Source of the DNA: Rhodocollybia butyracea | Lineage: Eukaryota; Basidiomycota; Agaricomycetes; Agaricales; Omphalotaceae | DNA length: 64,000 nucleotides | Assembly (NCBI GenBank): GCA_015501585.1 | Contig: JADNRY010000186.1 | Coordinates: 62,001 to 126,000, forward strand | Reading direction: 5' to 3' | Shown here: in pieces, positions 43,986 through 55,274 of the stretch | Layout of the letters: every line of letters begins with the position of its first letter | How positions within the stretch are numbered: position 1 is the stretch's first letter | Made by a program: the position numbers and the translations under genes | The notes under the pieces: model-generated | Databases searched by the model: none | Told to the model about the DNA's origin: nothing | Seen by the model: only the letters and a program-made list of their open reading frames with translations

Positions 43986-45500
43986 TTAATTTGCTTCTCC
44001 AGTGGGCAGCCCACTGGAGGAGCAAACGCGGCCCCTGTGCGACTCGGAGGATGAGCATCCTACATTTGATACATCCAGGTCAATGCGAACCATCATCAGC
44101 GTTGGAGCAATTCCCTAAAAACTATTCTCAGACACTGGCAAAGGACTTTCGCCATATTTGATTTTTTCTTACCATTACTTGGGCAAGTAAGGGCATCAAT
44201 TCGTCAGGCTCTACATGCGAAAGGAGCGAAACCACCACGGCCACTAGCAACGAGGCTGGCAACAAGACTCCTGATTCCACACTGTAAATAAAGGAAGCAT
44301 CAATCATAATGCAACGTAGATAAGGGACTCCACCATACATGATGGCAATGAGGCGCCGAATTCTTTTACTTTGGCTGAAAGCTCGGTATTCATTGCTGTG
44401 CCGAGTGATTGACCAAATTCTGCCTGCTATGAGAATTACCGATTAGTCTGGAGCTTGAACAAAGTTTAATCGCTCAAAGTACACATACCTATGAGCAAAG
44501 TTAGAAGCAAGTTCGACAGAAACGCGAGCCCAGTTACGGCGAGTGTGATCATCGTGCCACGGACTTCAATGTTATAGTAGGTCGGGGAGTTTCTGGCGGC
44601 CCCAGAGTGCTCCAGAAGAATCATACCGATGACTCCACAACCTGGGACAAGTTGGCATATAGCACACAGATATCTGACTTCAGTGATGGGACTTTTACCA
44701 AGATTTAGAGCACAAAAAACCATTGGAAGCACAATGATGGACTTCCGATGATCCCAGATAATATAACATTGACATATCTGGATGAACTCAGTCCCAGTCC
44801 ATATAATAATCGGTGTAAGCACTGTGCACCCACTAGTATAACATCCGCCAGATTGCTATGGAGATGCACAAGTTATGACCGAAATGCATATGTCAAAGGA
44901 GTATAGAATTTTACAAAATTTGATTTACTCTCACCTTGCGATTAGGTACAGGACATTGCCTACAACGCTATAAGAGAAATAATGTTAGCTTGTCAGCTAA
45001 AATTAATGTCGACAACTCGATCCCAAGTGCTTACCCAAGTTGTAGCCAGGTGCGATAGTTAGTATCAGGCGTTTTCAACGGACAGTCAAATATGCTTTCA
45101 ATCGTGATGTTTGAGATCCATCCCAGATAGGTATCTACTGTCCCAATGATGGTGATAAGCATAACGATGAAATAAAGTAGAGGGATGGAGATCCGATAGA
45201 TGAGGGGCCGCTTATGCCCCGGGTGCTTGTAGAACTGTAGAATCATATAGAGCCAAACTAGTACAGTGTAAACACCTAGTCCTCATAGTTAGTACTCTCA
45301 GGATTCAGGAAGGTGACCAACTTACCATGAAGAAGGAACATCAACTGAAGCTATAAAATCGGTGACCAGGAAGTACCAGATGGGGTGATATTACTTACAA
45401 TTGTTTCGATCCAGGCTGGTTGTACGGCGGTCCGCACATACACAAGAATTGATTGTATAGAATCGGGTAGTATACTTTCACACTCGTTTGCATCCATCAT
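43986..45500 (-). CDS. Multi-span integral membrane protein of a mushroom-expanded family
   Basis: Minus-strand exons, at least eight: MMDANECESILPDSIQSILVYV..WIETI; LMFLLH; GVYTVLVWLYMILQFYK .. ISIPLLYFIVMLITIIGTVDTYLGWIS; VVGNVLYLIAR; the long VLTPIIIWTGTEFIQICQCYIIWDHRKSIIVLPMVF .. LSNLLLTLLI; AGRIWSITRHSNEYRAFSQSKRIRRLIAIM; VESGVLLPASLLVAVVVSLL; and GIAPTLMMVRIDLDVSNVG .. LPTGEAN. The signature segments (QCYIIWDHR, the AGRIW loop, ESG.LLPASLL and GIAPTL..VR) recur in a large Agaricomycete family of about seven-helix proteins with no assigned function. All the exons found read open. The intron count and the region around 44880 (a 17-residue exon) are the least certain parts. Confidence 0.75.
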
Positions 45501-47035
45501 TGGGTTCAACAATCAAGGTTTTTGAGAGTGTTAGTGGCGGTTGGTTCTAGATACTAGTTGATATCCCTACCCCCATTTATAACAGCTTACAAGTGTCAGA
45601 TCACGCCAAAAGGATGGATACTTATTGGATGCTCTTGGTATGGTAGGAATACCAATGGAACCGAGGCAGCTTGAAGCCCCTTACTGAGTTGCTTTGCATC
45701 AAAATCTATTGGAATATTGTCTGTACTACGTGCATGCGGTGAACTGGATTTAAAATAATTGGGCAGGATAGATATTAGATTGGAAAAGAGACGGAGATCA
45801 CCCTTCATTGGACAGTGGGGGTCGGGTTAAAGGATGCAGCAGCGGTGGCACCTCATTCACTTGATAATGAGCAAATATCACTTCTACAAATCAGCAAACC
45901 ATGTGTGGACGTACTACTACTACAAGCGCGATGCGCCATACTGTTCAATTGTACCCCGTTCGTTCCCTGATCTTCTGAAACCCGATTACCCTATCTATGG
46001 CCCCCCTAAGGGCTCCTCACGACTGGGAAGCCTTCATCACAGGTCCCTGATCCGGCTGCTTCGTTATTGACGCCGATGTAAGTCTTAAGGCTTCTGGATT
46101 CTGATTCGTCAGTGGATGGGGTCCTGGTGGAGATATAATTGAATTCTCAATGGTGATCTCGAGACGTGAACTTTTGCCTCACCGGAGTTCGACAGGTCAG
46201 CAACATCACCCTGTTGCTGCGCTCGTTTCTTACCTGTGATGAGGTGTTCAGCCATATAACTAAAATGAAGAAAATAGGAAGAGCAGACTCACGGAAAGAA
46301 TCGCGTCCTGAATACGAGGACTGTCAGTAAGTATCTTCTGAAGCTCCGAACAGTAAAATTCACCCCATTTTATACAGTCAACGCATATATCTAGGCAGTC
46401 CTTGATTGGGAATATATCCCCGCCTGACATAGGAGTCTTCGTATAGGTGCTCATAGAGTAAAAACTTCTCCAATATCCAGTGGTCGAGGCGAGCTGGGTT
46501 TACTGATGGTAGTAGAGAAACAAAAACGCAAACACAGGTCATCCGCTTGGTCCGCTCATCAACAGATAAAAGGGGAGTTCGACTGCAATAGCTGGGCTAT
46601 ATAAAGTAAGCCGGAACTTAGTGATGAGAGGACTAGCGTTCGGCATTCATCAGGAGGTTTCAAGGCACCGCATTTTTTCAGTTCAACAGCTTTGAAGGCT
46701 CGAAGAGGATCTCCTAGTATCAATTTCGGGCGAGTATCACCGGAAGTTGAAAGATTATGTCTCACGTCTCAGTGATGTTCTTGCAGTCCCGTGTCGGCAC
46801 CAGAGCGAATGCTTTAGATCAGTAGAAAGGTATGCAGAACCTTAGAGTTTTTAACGCAGCGCTCCTAGGTACTATTGTCTCCGGTGAAACGTCGAGAGGT
46901 GAAGATTATCAGAAGTTAGCCGAAACACATACTAACTAGTAAATAGTGATGAACCTGAAATCATCACGACCGCTGAGTCCCATACTCATTCCCAAAACCT
47001 CTGTAACGTGCTCAGGTCTGCGGGCTCTTAGCATA
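45501..47035. other. No supported gene; second half is part of segmental duplicate 2
   Basis: A possible short minus-strand exon at 46454-46290 (MSTYTKTPMSGGDIF .. RIQDAILS) has a GTGAGT donor, but no continuing frame was found. 46590 onward matches 42340 onward. Confidence 0.3.
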
Positions 47036-47460
47036 TCATGACGACCGATGGGGGAACATTCCCATCACAGGTCCAGTAGACGGCTGCTCTGTGTACCTAG
47101 ATACCGACGTCGGGGGATACGTAACATCAAATCTTGCCTGGCCTTGACTCGATCCTTCTCGGTTCTGCCTCCGTTGGGACTGTAGCTCATGCTGTTCTGG
47201 AAACAGAGCACGTATAGTGAGTTAGCTGGTCCAACCACACAACCAACTGGCGAACTATATGCATACCTGACGCTAGAAGAGCACGATTTTCTTCGGGTTG
47301 ATCCAGAAGTTGACTGTGAGTCGGCTTCTGTCTTGATTCGTGTCTTTGCGTAGCCTCGTTACGAATCTGAGTATTATGTAGTTCATCGATCTCTTTGTCT
47401 AACATAATGGGAAGCATAATGAGAAACAGTCGCCGAAATCGCCGGACATGGGGTTAAACA
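46590..47460. repeat. Segmental duplicate 2 (partner at 42340-43330)
   Basis: Same order of shared blocks as duplicate 1, with an extra insertion at about 46770-46870. Confidence 0.78.
47036..47449 (-). pseudogene. Second copy of the small Cys-containing protein gene, N-terminus disrupted
   Basis: From the homologous start (MSGDFGDCFSLCFPLC at 47449) the frame stops after 16 codons. The two short 5' introns of the sister gene are missing here and the exons no longer join in frame. From an internal ATG at 47417 a clean two-exon frame of 103 residues exists (47417-47267, 47196-47036): LDKEIDELHNTQIRN, TQRHESRQKPTHSQLLDQPEEN, EQHELQSQRRQNREGSSQGQ .. STGPVMGMFPHRSS. It may be a pseudogene or a shortened protein lacking the Cys part. 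Confidence 0.6.
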
Positions 47461-47684
47461 GGTGTAATAATATACAGTCGGCGGCAGCGCGCTGAGCCAG
47501 TTTTTATGTATCTTCTGGCTTGTTCCTAATGGGACCTCGATAAGGTCAACTCACATAGACATCAGACCCTGTGGTTATTTCGGACCTCATACTTAGAGAT
47601 GCATAGCCTTTTTAACAGATATCCGTCTATACGTTTGTTCAGCTTTGAGTGCTTGGCGGGAGGCGAGTCATCAGGATTCAATCA

Positions 47685-48056
47685 CACTACGCCAGCGTCA
47701 AATAATAACGGGCGAAATTTTTTCCGAAATTATTGCTGTAATTATTTACCTTTTTCGATAAGAATTTCGGTCGAAATTGGTTCTCTTTTTCGTGCGAAAA
47801 ATAAATTGAAAAACAAACAGAATTTCGCTCGTAAATCTTTGATAATTTCGTCTGAAAAATCTATTGTAATTGATTATCTTTTTCGATAAGAATTTCGCCT
47901 GTAATCTGTTATCTTTTTCGGACGAAAAAGATAATGAAATTACTTATCTTTTTCGCTCGTGATTAGTTAAAAATTTCGAGCGATATTTTTACAAGGTAAC
48001 AACTGGACAATGATTGGGCAGGAACTGGACAAGAACTGGGCAGTTCGGTCATGTGA
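47685..48056 (+). repeat. Left terminal inverted repeat of the CACTA element
   Basis: AT-rich. Pairs with 48577-48949 in reverse complement up to ggtcatgtgat. Confidence 0.9.
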
Positions 48057-48576
48057 TCTGCATCTGCCAGTACTTCATCTGTCTTAAGATGACTTTCAGT
48101 ATCATACAGGATAGGTATTCATGGCAGCGCCAGTAATCACGCGCCATTCATCACAACGAAACTCCGAACATGGGAGAAAAAGTGTATTTTAGAATCAGGC
48201 ATACTGAGCCACCACCTAGTACAACTCTTATCAACTCGGACTCAAGATATAGAGCCGCAGACACGTCCCGCGCAATATTCTCATTGCCCAGCGAGACAAA
48301 CTATCAATAGTGTCTGAAAGATCACGCAAATTCATACGCAGTCTTACTGTAAGCCCTCTTTTGGTGAACGACCCCGACAGACAGGTATTGAGGCGATGAA
48401 ACCTGGTTTGATATATGATGCGAAGAATCTTCTTGGACTTGTGTCGGCTCCGCAAAAGAATGTTATAGCTATTCGAGAAGCATACCGACCGACGTCGTTA
48501 TAGGGTTTTGCCTCGTGTGGTGGCTGGCACTCCAATACATATGTGGTATCCTGTAACTTTAAGTCTAGTACTGCAC

Positions 48577-48949
48577 ATCACATGACCGAACTGCCCAGTT
48601 CTTGCCCAGTTCCTGCCCAATCATTGTCCAGTGATTACCTTGTAAAAATATCGCTCGAAATTTTTAATTAATCACGAGCGAAAAAGATAACCAATTTCGT
48701 TGTCTTTTTCGGACGAAAAAGATAACAGATTACGGGCGAAATTCTTATCGAAAAAGATAATCAATTACAATAGATTTTTCAGACGAAATTATCAAAGATT
48801 TAGGGGCGAAATTCTATTTGTCTTTCAATTTATTTTTCGCACGAAAAAGAGAACCAATTTCAACCGAAATTCTTATCGAAAAAGGTAAATAATTACAGCA
48901 ATAATTTCGGAAAAAATTTCGCCCGTTATTATTTGACGCTGGCGTAGTG
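48577..48949 (-). repeat. Right terminal inverted repeat of the CACTA element
   Basis: Reverse complement of the left repeat with scattered single differences and one- to few-base gaps. Confidence 0.9.
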
Positions 48950-48952
48950 TCA

Positions 48953-51228
48953 TCCGTCAGGTTGACAATTATTGTCTCTCCAGAGCTCCAAGCTGCACAA
49001 CGAAGGCTGAAGAAAGATGAAAAATGACGAGATGCGAGATCAAATTGATAGAAAGAGTATGTATGGAGAAAATATTTCTGACGAGGACGGGTCCGGAAAG
49101 AAAGTGCCCAGTAGGAGAGATGCAGTTCCGAGCCAGGGCTCTGCAGCGTACCGTATAATGCTGGGGTCGTACAAAATGCGGATCGGAGCTACTCATAGTT
49201 CCAGGTTTCTGGGCATATCATTAAAGCTGAGGAATTTCCATAGAGGTTTCCCTGTGTGGCTGCGTAGTATGCATTGGTATCGATGATGGCGGTGGACGAG
49301 CCAAGTCTCCCCGAGGCTGGTTGGCGAGCGCTTCTGGAGGAGAATCTCCCTGCCCCTTGGCTTGCATATCACTTTGTTTTGATTTTGGTTCAACACAACA
49401 TGGACATACTAAAAGAGAAGTTGTCAGAACCGGGAGCTCGAGAGTCTACTTTTAAGAAAGGAGGAGTAACCGCCTCTACTCACGCCAATGAAGTTGAAGC
49501 GGATCACAATCTATGTGGATGAGATGAGGTTCAGTCGGAAAGGAGGATTAAAGTGGATGGTTCACCTAGACATTTCCAAAGACATACTGAGAAACAGCCT
49601 GCAAAGTCGATGCAGAAGTCTGCCATTGGTATTAGCAAGGGTATGAGTATTAGGATGGAAAAAAAAGTGAAAAAAAAGTTGAAGCCTATAATTAGAGTAC
49701 CGCTTAAATATTGGTTGTCGGTTGGTTGTCAGGTATACAGCAGAGTTATAACTGAACGCAAAAGTGGACAATATCATACAGCTCTACAGCTTCTTCGCCG
49801 ATAGATTTCTTGCGGCACCTTCGGCACGCTCCAAGCCGGGGCAGCCGAAGCTCCAATACTTTTTCGGAACCGATTCTTTGGTAATTTACAACTCTATCTC
49901 TTGCTATCTCTTGTTCGACACATCGATATCGCGATATTCAGGAACAAGAGATGATCTTGTTAGGCGGAACGTACGTGCTCCTTTTGTGGTATCATGTCGT
50001 AATACCGCTTGACGAATTTTGACAGTGTGCCTATCGTTCGAAGCTATGCATTCAACATCTGGTTCAACAGCTCATGAATTCGTCGCTACCTGAATAGTGA
50101 CTAGGACTAGCCTGCTAGTTACCGACAGTCACACTACCAGACGACACGACTTTCATAAATTGCTTTCTAATCGATGCACTTCTTTGTGCCAATGTCTTCC
50201 ACTATCACGTATCTGGTTTGAATACCTCTCTGATGATTATGGTCCCGAATCTGCCCGTGGATCTAGTGGTGTTTATAGCGTCAACGGCTACAACTGCGTC
50301 AGCAACCCGTTACCTCGAAACTGGTCAACTAGCCTGATTGTCCACTCAAGCTGGAATATTACTACGTTTCGTCTTCACCGTCACTGGCTCGATACCCATC
50401 CACTCTCTGCACTTTTTCCGCCCTCGCAAGCTCATTCACTTCATTCTTCTTGCAATCATCTCGTTTATGGTGGTTTGTCTGCTGCTTTATCTCCCCAAAC
50501 TCGACGCGCTCACGAGAGGAGTATGAGCGTTCATGCACATGGTGCATTGAGCCCTTAGTGCTGGATATGTGGTGAGTATGCATATGAGTAGCCACAGCGC
50601 TGGAGGTGCCGCCGCAGGTCTCGGAAACCATTGAACTATCTACCATCATATTTTGGGTCTGCTCCCGCTATGAACTCCTACCACCGTGTACGTTATAGTC
50701 CTCGCCGTCAACAGTTCTACCTATACCCGATTGAATTCGTCTTGTCCCAGCGTCCACGTTCCGCACTGCTTCCCGAGAAACTCGGGTTATTCACTGTATC
50801 CTCTTTCATAAAGAGATACGCCCACCATGCTATTGGGACGTCGGCGGGTAAGAGCGTCATATGAAAGCGCCGATATCAACGGTGTCGTTTACGAGCTATC
50901 GCAGACGTCGACCTTGAATCGGTTATCATGAACAAGTTGAGCTCCCGAGGATAGCTGTCGAGGGCGTTTTTGAAGGAGATACTTGGCTAGTCTCCTCGAT
51001 ATTACCACAATCAAATCCTTTCTCCAATGACCGTCGAGTACTACTGTAGGCTCCAGAAGCTTATCGGCTGGTCCAACTGACCCTTTGAATCCGCCTCCAC
51101 CTAGAATTTTTCGAAGTGACTATCCAGATGCTTGGCCTGCACCTATATCCACCAGACTGATACCCTAAAGACTCGAAAGAAACGGCAATGAAGGAAGAGT
51201 TACTTGTAATGACTGTACATGTACGTTA
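48953..51228. other. 2.3 kb without a supported gene
   Basis: Several open frames exist, e.g. 50097-50558 plus strand with a hydrophobic stretch (KLIHFILLAIISFMVVCLLLYL in another frame, about 50430-50500). None shows a recognisable domain or a coherent exon chain. It might be a decayed membrane-anchored enzyme, but nothing supports a name. Confidence 0.3.
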
Positions 51229-53521
51229 TTATCTGTTTGCCAACTTGGACCACAACTTCTGGATTCCACTTTCTCTCTTTTTGGTTTTGTGGTCCTTCTG
51301 TTGGGGTGCGCTAGACTGGTTGGAATCATTGACCTCTTGGGTCACGTATGCCTCTTCCAGAGTACTCCCCTCCTTCTCTTTTCCATCCTTGTTTACAGAC
51401 GCAGTATCTTGGCTGGACCTGGCCTCCTCATCGACTCCAAGAACTTCCAGTTTACTCTCCCCTTTCCCTTTTGTCTCATATGTCACAAGAATAGTAGCGC
51501 AGACGCTAGCCCACCCGGCGATTTTCGGCTTTGTTTTGATCGGACTCGATTCTTCTGTGAAAGTCGAGTCAATGTGAGATTGAGCTGTTATTTGGGTAAG
51601 CTTCTGGTTGCTCAAACGAAAAGCAGACCTAGTACTACCTTCAAGCCGATGATCATGGGAGTGCACTGTCGAAGACGAGTAGTCTCTTAACTTTTCTTCG
51701 TTCTTGGCGGCAAACCACTGTCTAATAAACGAAAAGTCCGTCTTCTCCTTTGTTACAAAGATTTTCAAGTAGAGAACGTCATAGTCTTGATTTTTGCGAT
51801 ATTGAAAAAGAAGGTCATCTGCGTTGTCTTCGAGTCCAATGGTGAGTTCCTCCTTCGACGCCAGTGGGGGGTGAGAGCCCCACGAGGTGGTGCATACCAA
51901 GGAACTAAAGTCATATCATTAGACCCGCCATGATTATTAGCGAAGACCACGCACGAATAACGAAGCCTTCGGGTCACACATGAAAACATAGGGCCACACA
52001 GCAAAACCGTTGTCATTGCAGATCGTCAGACAGTAAGGTCCTTTGATTTTCTCTTTTTCCGACAACGTCAGATCAACACTGTATCTTCCCTCAAGCATGT
52101 TTTCGCCTGTTCGAGCCCATTTTTCCTTATCGGTGTCGATCTTATGGAGAAGAAAACGGAGTTTCTCCAAGACTGGCGAGTTAAGGGGAGATGGTGCTGC
52201 CAGATACCGATTGAAACGTGCCGCTCTTCGAACATGTCGCTGCAAAGAGGCCAAGGATGCCCCAGAGTCAATAGTGGCGTCCCAATTTCTTCGTCGGAGC
52301 TTTCGATCTGTGCTCAAACCATTCCACATGAAACGAACGTTATCTCTCTGTTTCATCAATGTGATATTCGCGCTTTCTTCCGATCCTTTAACCCATCCCG
52401 AAATGTTGTCAAGGATTTGGTTGGCCTCCCCAATGGCATTGATGTGTAGATTGCTCGCGTCACAGTGCTCCTCGACAACATAGAAGAAAGGGGGTACGTT
52501 TCTGGGAGCCTCGTTGCCACTCTCGCCCACCAAGGAGACCACCGAGGTGACATCGTCAGGCTCGAGGGAAACGACACAGAGTTTTCCAGGAAGTCTGTCG
52601 AAGTCATCTTCGACAATGATATTTCTTCCAAAGATCATATACATGTCCCCAATATGAACATCGTGAGCAGCACCGACTCGAATGATAATCTTTCCATCTT
52701 TAGAAGTATAGCCCGGGATCAAGGCATAGTGGGCCTTCGGAGCTTCCGAATTGAACAGAGGACGGTCAACATTCACCCCTATACAATGAACAACAGTTTC
52801 GGCGTCATCCCTAGAGCTTTTCAGACGATAATGTTCAAAAGGTAGCAGGAACTCTATACCTCACTGCTATAGACTCGATACGTTTTGAGAATGCCTCTAC
52901 TGTCATAGTTATCGACTGAAACTGGCCAACTTGGCCGTCCAAGACTGAGATAATCGCCGAAGTAAAGATCCCGCCTTTCTCATCTTCTGTGGCCTTGTTT
53001 GGAAAGACAACAACGCAGGACACTGGCATGTCCCAACCAAAACAATCACCTCCACAGTCAAGGAGTACAGTCTTCGATAGTTAGCGATTGAATAGGGCGA
53101 ATAACGAACAATTCCTCACGATGTTGTTGCCGCAGCTCTGAGATAATAAGTCAAACGCTTGCAAAAGCGCCTTGTCGGAAATCCCCCCGTTTTTCGAGAT
53201 ATCATAAGGACAAAGAACCCCAACTCGGCTTGAAGGTTGCTCCTCGGACTGATCGCTGGTTGCACTGGCAGCATATCCCGAGAAAAAGAAAACGATGGGG
53301 TCATTGCGCTTCACTCTAGCTGGAAGAGATTGTAGTTCCTGGAGGATGCCATCTTTTGTTGCCCTAGAGTCGGTCAAGAGAGTAATATTCTTCTTATCGG
53401 CACCAAGCTTGATAAGTATATCGCTCATTCTTCGAGTGTCGCGGACACTGTTACTCAACGGCGGATAGTCGGGGTACTGGTCTATACCCACAATGATGGC
53501 GTGGATAGCTGCGGTGGACAT
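51229..53521 (-). CDS. Caspase/metacaspase-like protein lacking catalytic His and Cys, with a long C-terminal region
   Basis: Exon 1 (53521-53120): AIHAIIVGIDQYPDYPPLSNSVRDTRRMSDIL .. ARVKRNDPIVFFFSGYAA is a peptidase C14 p20 fold, but the GHG of active enzymes reads GYA. After intron 1 the cysteine strand would read TVLLDCGGDC instead of DCCHSG, followed by a frame slip in a T5 run. An alternative acceptor (exon from about 53050, VIVFGWDMPVS) keeps the frame but removes that strand. Either way the catalytic pair is absent. Exon 2 ends at 52860. Exon 3 (52816-51951): SSRDDAETVVHCIGVNVDRPLFN followed by the beta-rich region usual behind mushroom caspase domains. Exon 4 from 51904: LPWYAPPRGALTP, then a one-base slip in a C6 run (G6 at 51866-51871), then PLASKEELTIGLED and a polar tail. 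A likely pseudoenzyme; broken gene or homopolymer errors remain possible. Confidence 0.72.
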
Positions 53522-54184
53522 CGCAGGGGTCTTTCTGCGATAGTTCGAATGGGAGTTGCGTTAAAGATATTATCTGATGTTCATATTAAAAATGCTCTCA
53601 TTGTTTCTCCGATGATTATCGTATGATCATTTATCAGAGCTTAAATGTTACAGCTTCTTGTGTCAGTTGAGTACTCAGGTACTGTCATGCGCGTCGTACT
53701 TCTTTTTTTTCGAATGGCCAATATATGGAGACCCACGGAACTCGCGGTAGTTGCAAGCGCTAGGTCATTCTTTCTTCAGTGTATAGACAGAGAGAATGTA
53801 CTGTGACCCGATAAATGAAGGTACTAATACGCTTAAGACGCCTGTATTTGACCTGTCTGGAGATAGCCCCAAAACTTTGGACTAGCTTTAGACTAGGCAA
53901 TCGGCAATCCCCCGTGATAGATTCTAAGTCGCTGAATTTCTCTCACCGGGTTATGATCTCCCTCATATCCCCGCTCTCCTCGTGAAGTATGTATTCAATT
54001 GGCCTGGGAATGAGGGAAGTTGGACGGCTTGTCATTCTATGATTGACCAGGTATTAAACGGGTTTTGCTCGGAGGACGATGTTATTAATAAGGAGGGAAT
54101 AGTGGGTCTCATCGATCTTTCAGGTATCGCCGGAATCCCTCTCACCATACATCGATCACTCTTGCAAGGACGACTTGCCTTGAT
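53522..54184. other. Intergenic (divergent promoters)
   Basis: Between the minus-strand caspase-like gene and the plus-strand unknown gene. No repeat or exon recognised. Confidence 0.4.
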
Positions 54185-55274
54185 ATGCCGATTAATACCA
54201 GACCTAACTTGCAAATACAGCCCGAGGTGAAAGGGTCCACCACACGGTTCGTACCACCCACTCAGCCTATCAAGCCTGATGCAGAAGCGAAAAAGCAGGT
54301 TGAACTACATGTCTTTCTCGACTCTGTACCACTGACTTACTTACTATCATAAATGCAGAAAACCATCCACCTATCAAATTTCAGAGGGCTGAATAGGATT
54401 GCGAAAGCCACGCCGGTCAGTCAGCAAATTATGATACATAATTTTCTAGCTCATGACCTGCTTTTAGCGCCTCTTTAAGTCTCCCCTTCCTCCTTCTATG
54501 AACCACGCACTACCAATCGATAAGTCAGTTATTCGCCCCAAGGTGGAATTCAAGGGCAACGGACAACAAGTAAGACTGGAACCTCTAGTGGTGAAAATTC
54601 CTACAGAGAACCTTGACTTGGACAATGGACCTGTTTGTACAGCGTATGGCAGACATTATACCGATGGAAGGGACGAAGTAATAGAGCTTGATTTTGGGTT
54701 GGATCCCGGACTTGATGCTACCACTTGCTTTACTTCTGTCGTTGTTATAGTAGGCCTATACAAAGGTAGATTCTCTCCATGTACAGCGTCCAGTTTATTT
54801 TTACCAATGATTTTTGCATTGATAGGTAACAGTCCCATATCTATCAAAAATTGGATCCCTAGGCCTGAAGCTGGTCAGGCTGAAGTGAATCGTACGTGGG
54901 CAAGCCACGTAAATGTAGGGGCTACTTTGTCAACAAGTGGAGCTTTGCATGGAAATGTTGGAAGAGATAAACAAGTAGAGGTGAGGCGCTCCGACCAGTC
55001 CGATGTGGCAGTACGGAGCGCCCCCATAGAGGGACATCGGATTCGATGGATAGCGCGTCCACAGGCCTGGGAAACAGCAGTCTTGAACCGTCTGGTTTGC
55101 AGTCTAGTTGTAGATGTTCCTCTACCCCTCATCGCCAAAGTTCGTCTCACCTATGAATATCAAGTTACGCCTAGATTTCTATCATGGTCCAGGAGGCAGA
55201 AAGAAAAAACGGTCAAAGTCCCTTCAGCAGAAAGTCCTGGGGACATTGAACTAGAGTTATGCCAAAGTGGATAA
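54185..55274 (+). CDS. Unknown protein, four exons (305 aa)
   Basis: Exons 54185-54298, 54359-54415, 54468-54765 and 54826-55274 have clean GT-AG introns of 60, 52 and 60 bp. Each exon boundary keeps the frame, giving 306 codons. The start MPINTRPNLQIQPEVKG was chosen as the first ATG of the exon chain. Exon 2 is KTIHLSNFRGLNRIAKATP. Later parts are RLFKSPLPPSMNHALPIDKS, PVCTAYGRHYTDGRDEVIELDFGLDPG, WIPRPEAGQAEVNRTWASHVNVGATLSTSG and WETAVLNRLVCSLVVDVPLPLIAKVRLTYEY. No signal peptide and no clear membrane helix. Mixed alpha/beta with a basic end (SWSRRQKEK). The family was not recognised. The consistent exon chain is the evidence that it is real. Confidence 0.7.

Larger units (their letters stand above)
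47685..48949. mobile_element. Non-autonomous CACTA (EnSpm/CMC-type) transposon with about 372-bp TIRs
   Basis: It starts CACTACGCCAGCGTC and ends GACGCTGGCGTAGTG, and is flanked by the 3-bp duplication TCA (47682-47684, 48950-48952). CACTA termini with 3-bp duplications define this superfamily. The terminal inverted repeats run 47685-48056 and 48577-48949 with few mismatches. They are full of short subterminal motifs (gaaattcttatcgaaaaa, tttttcg, cgaaattt), which are typical transposase-binding repeats. The inner 520 bp has no recognisable coding sequence, so transposition would need an outside transposase. Confidence 0.93.

Noticed and set aside
43988..44026. Inverted repeat ttgcttctccagtggg / cccactggaggagcaa as a transposon end
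   Set aside because: Arms are short, there is no target duplication, and it lies within the last exon of the membrane-protein gene.
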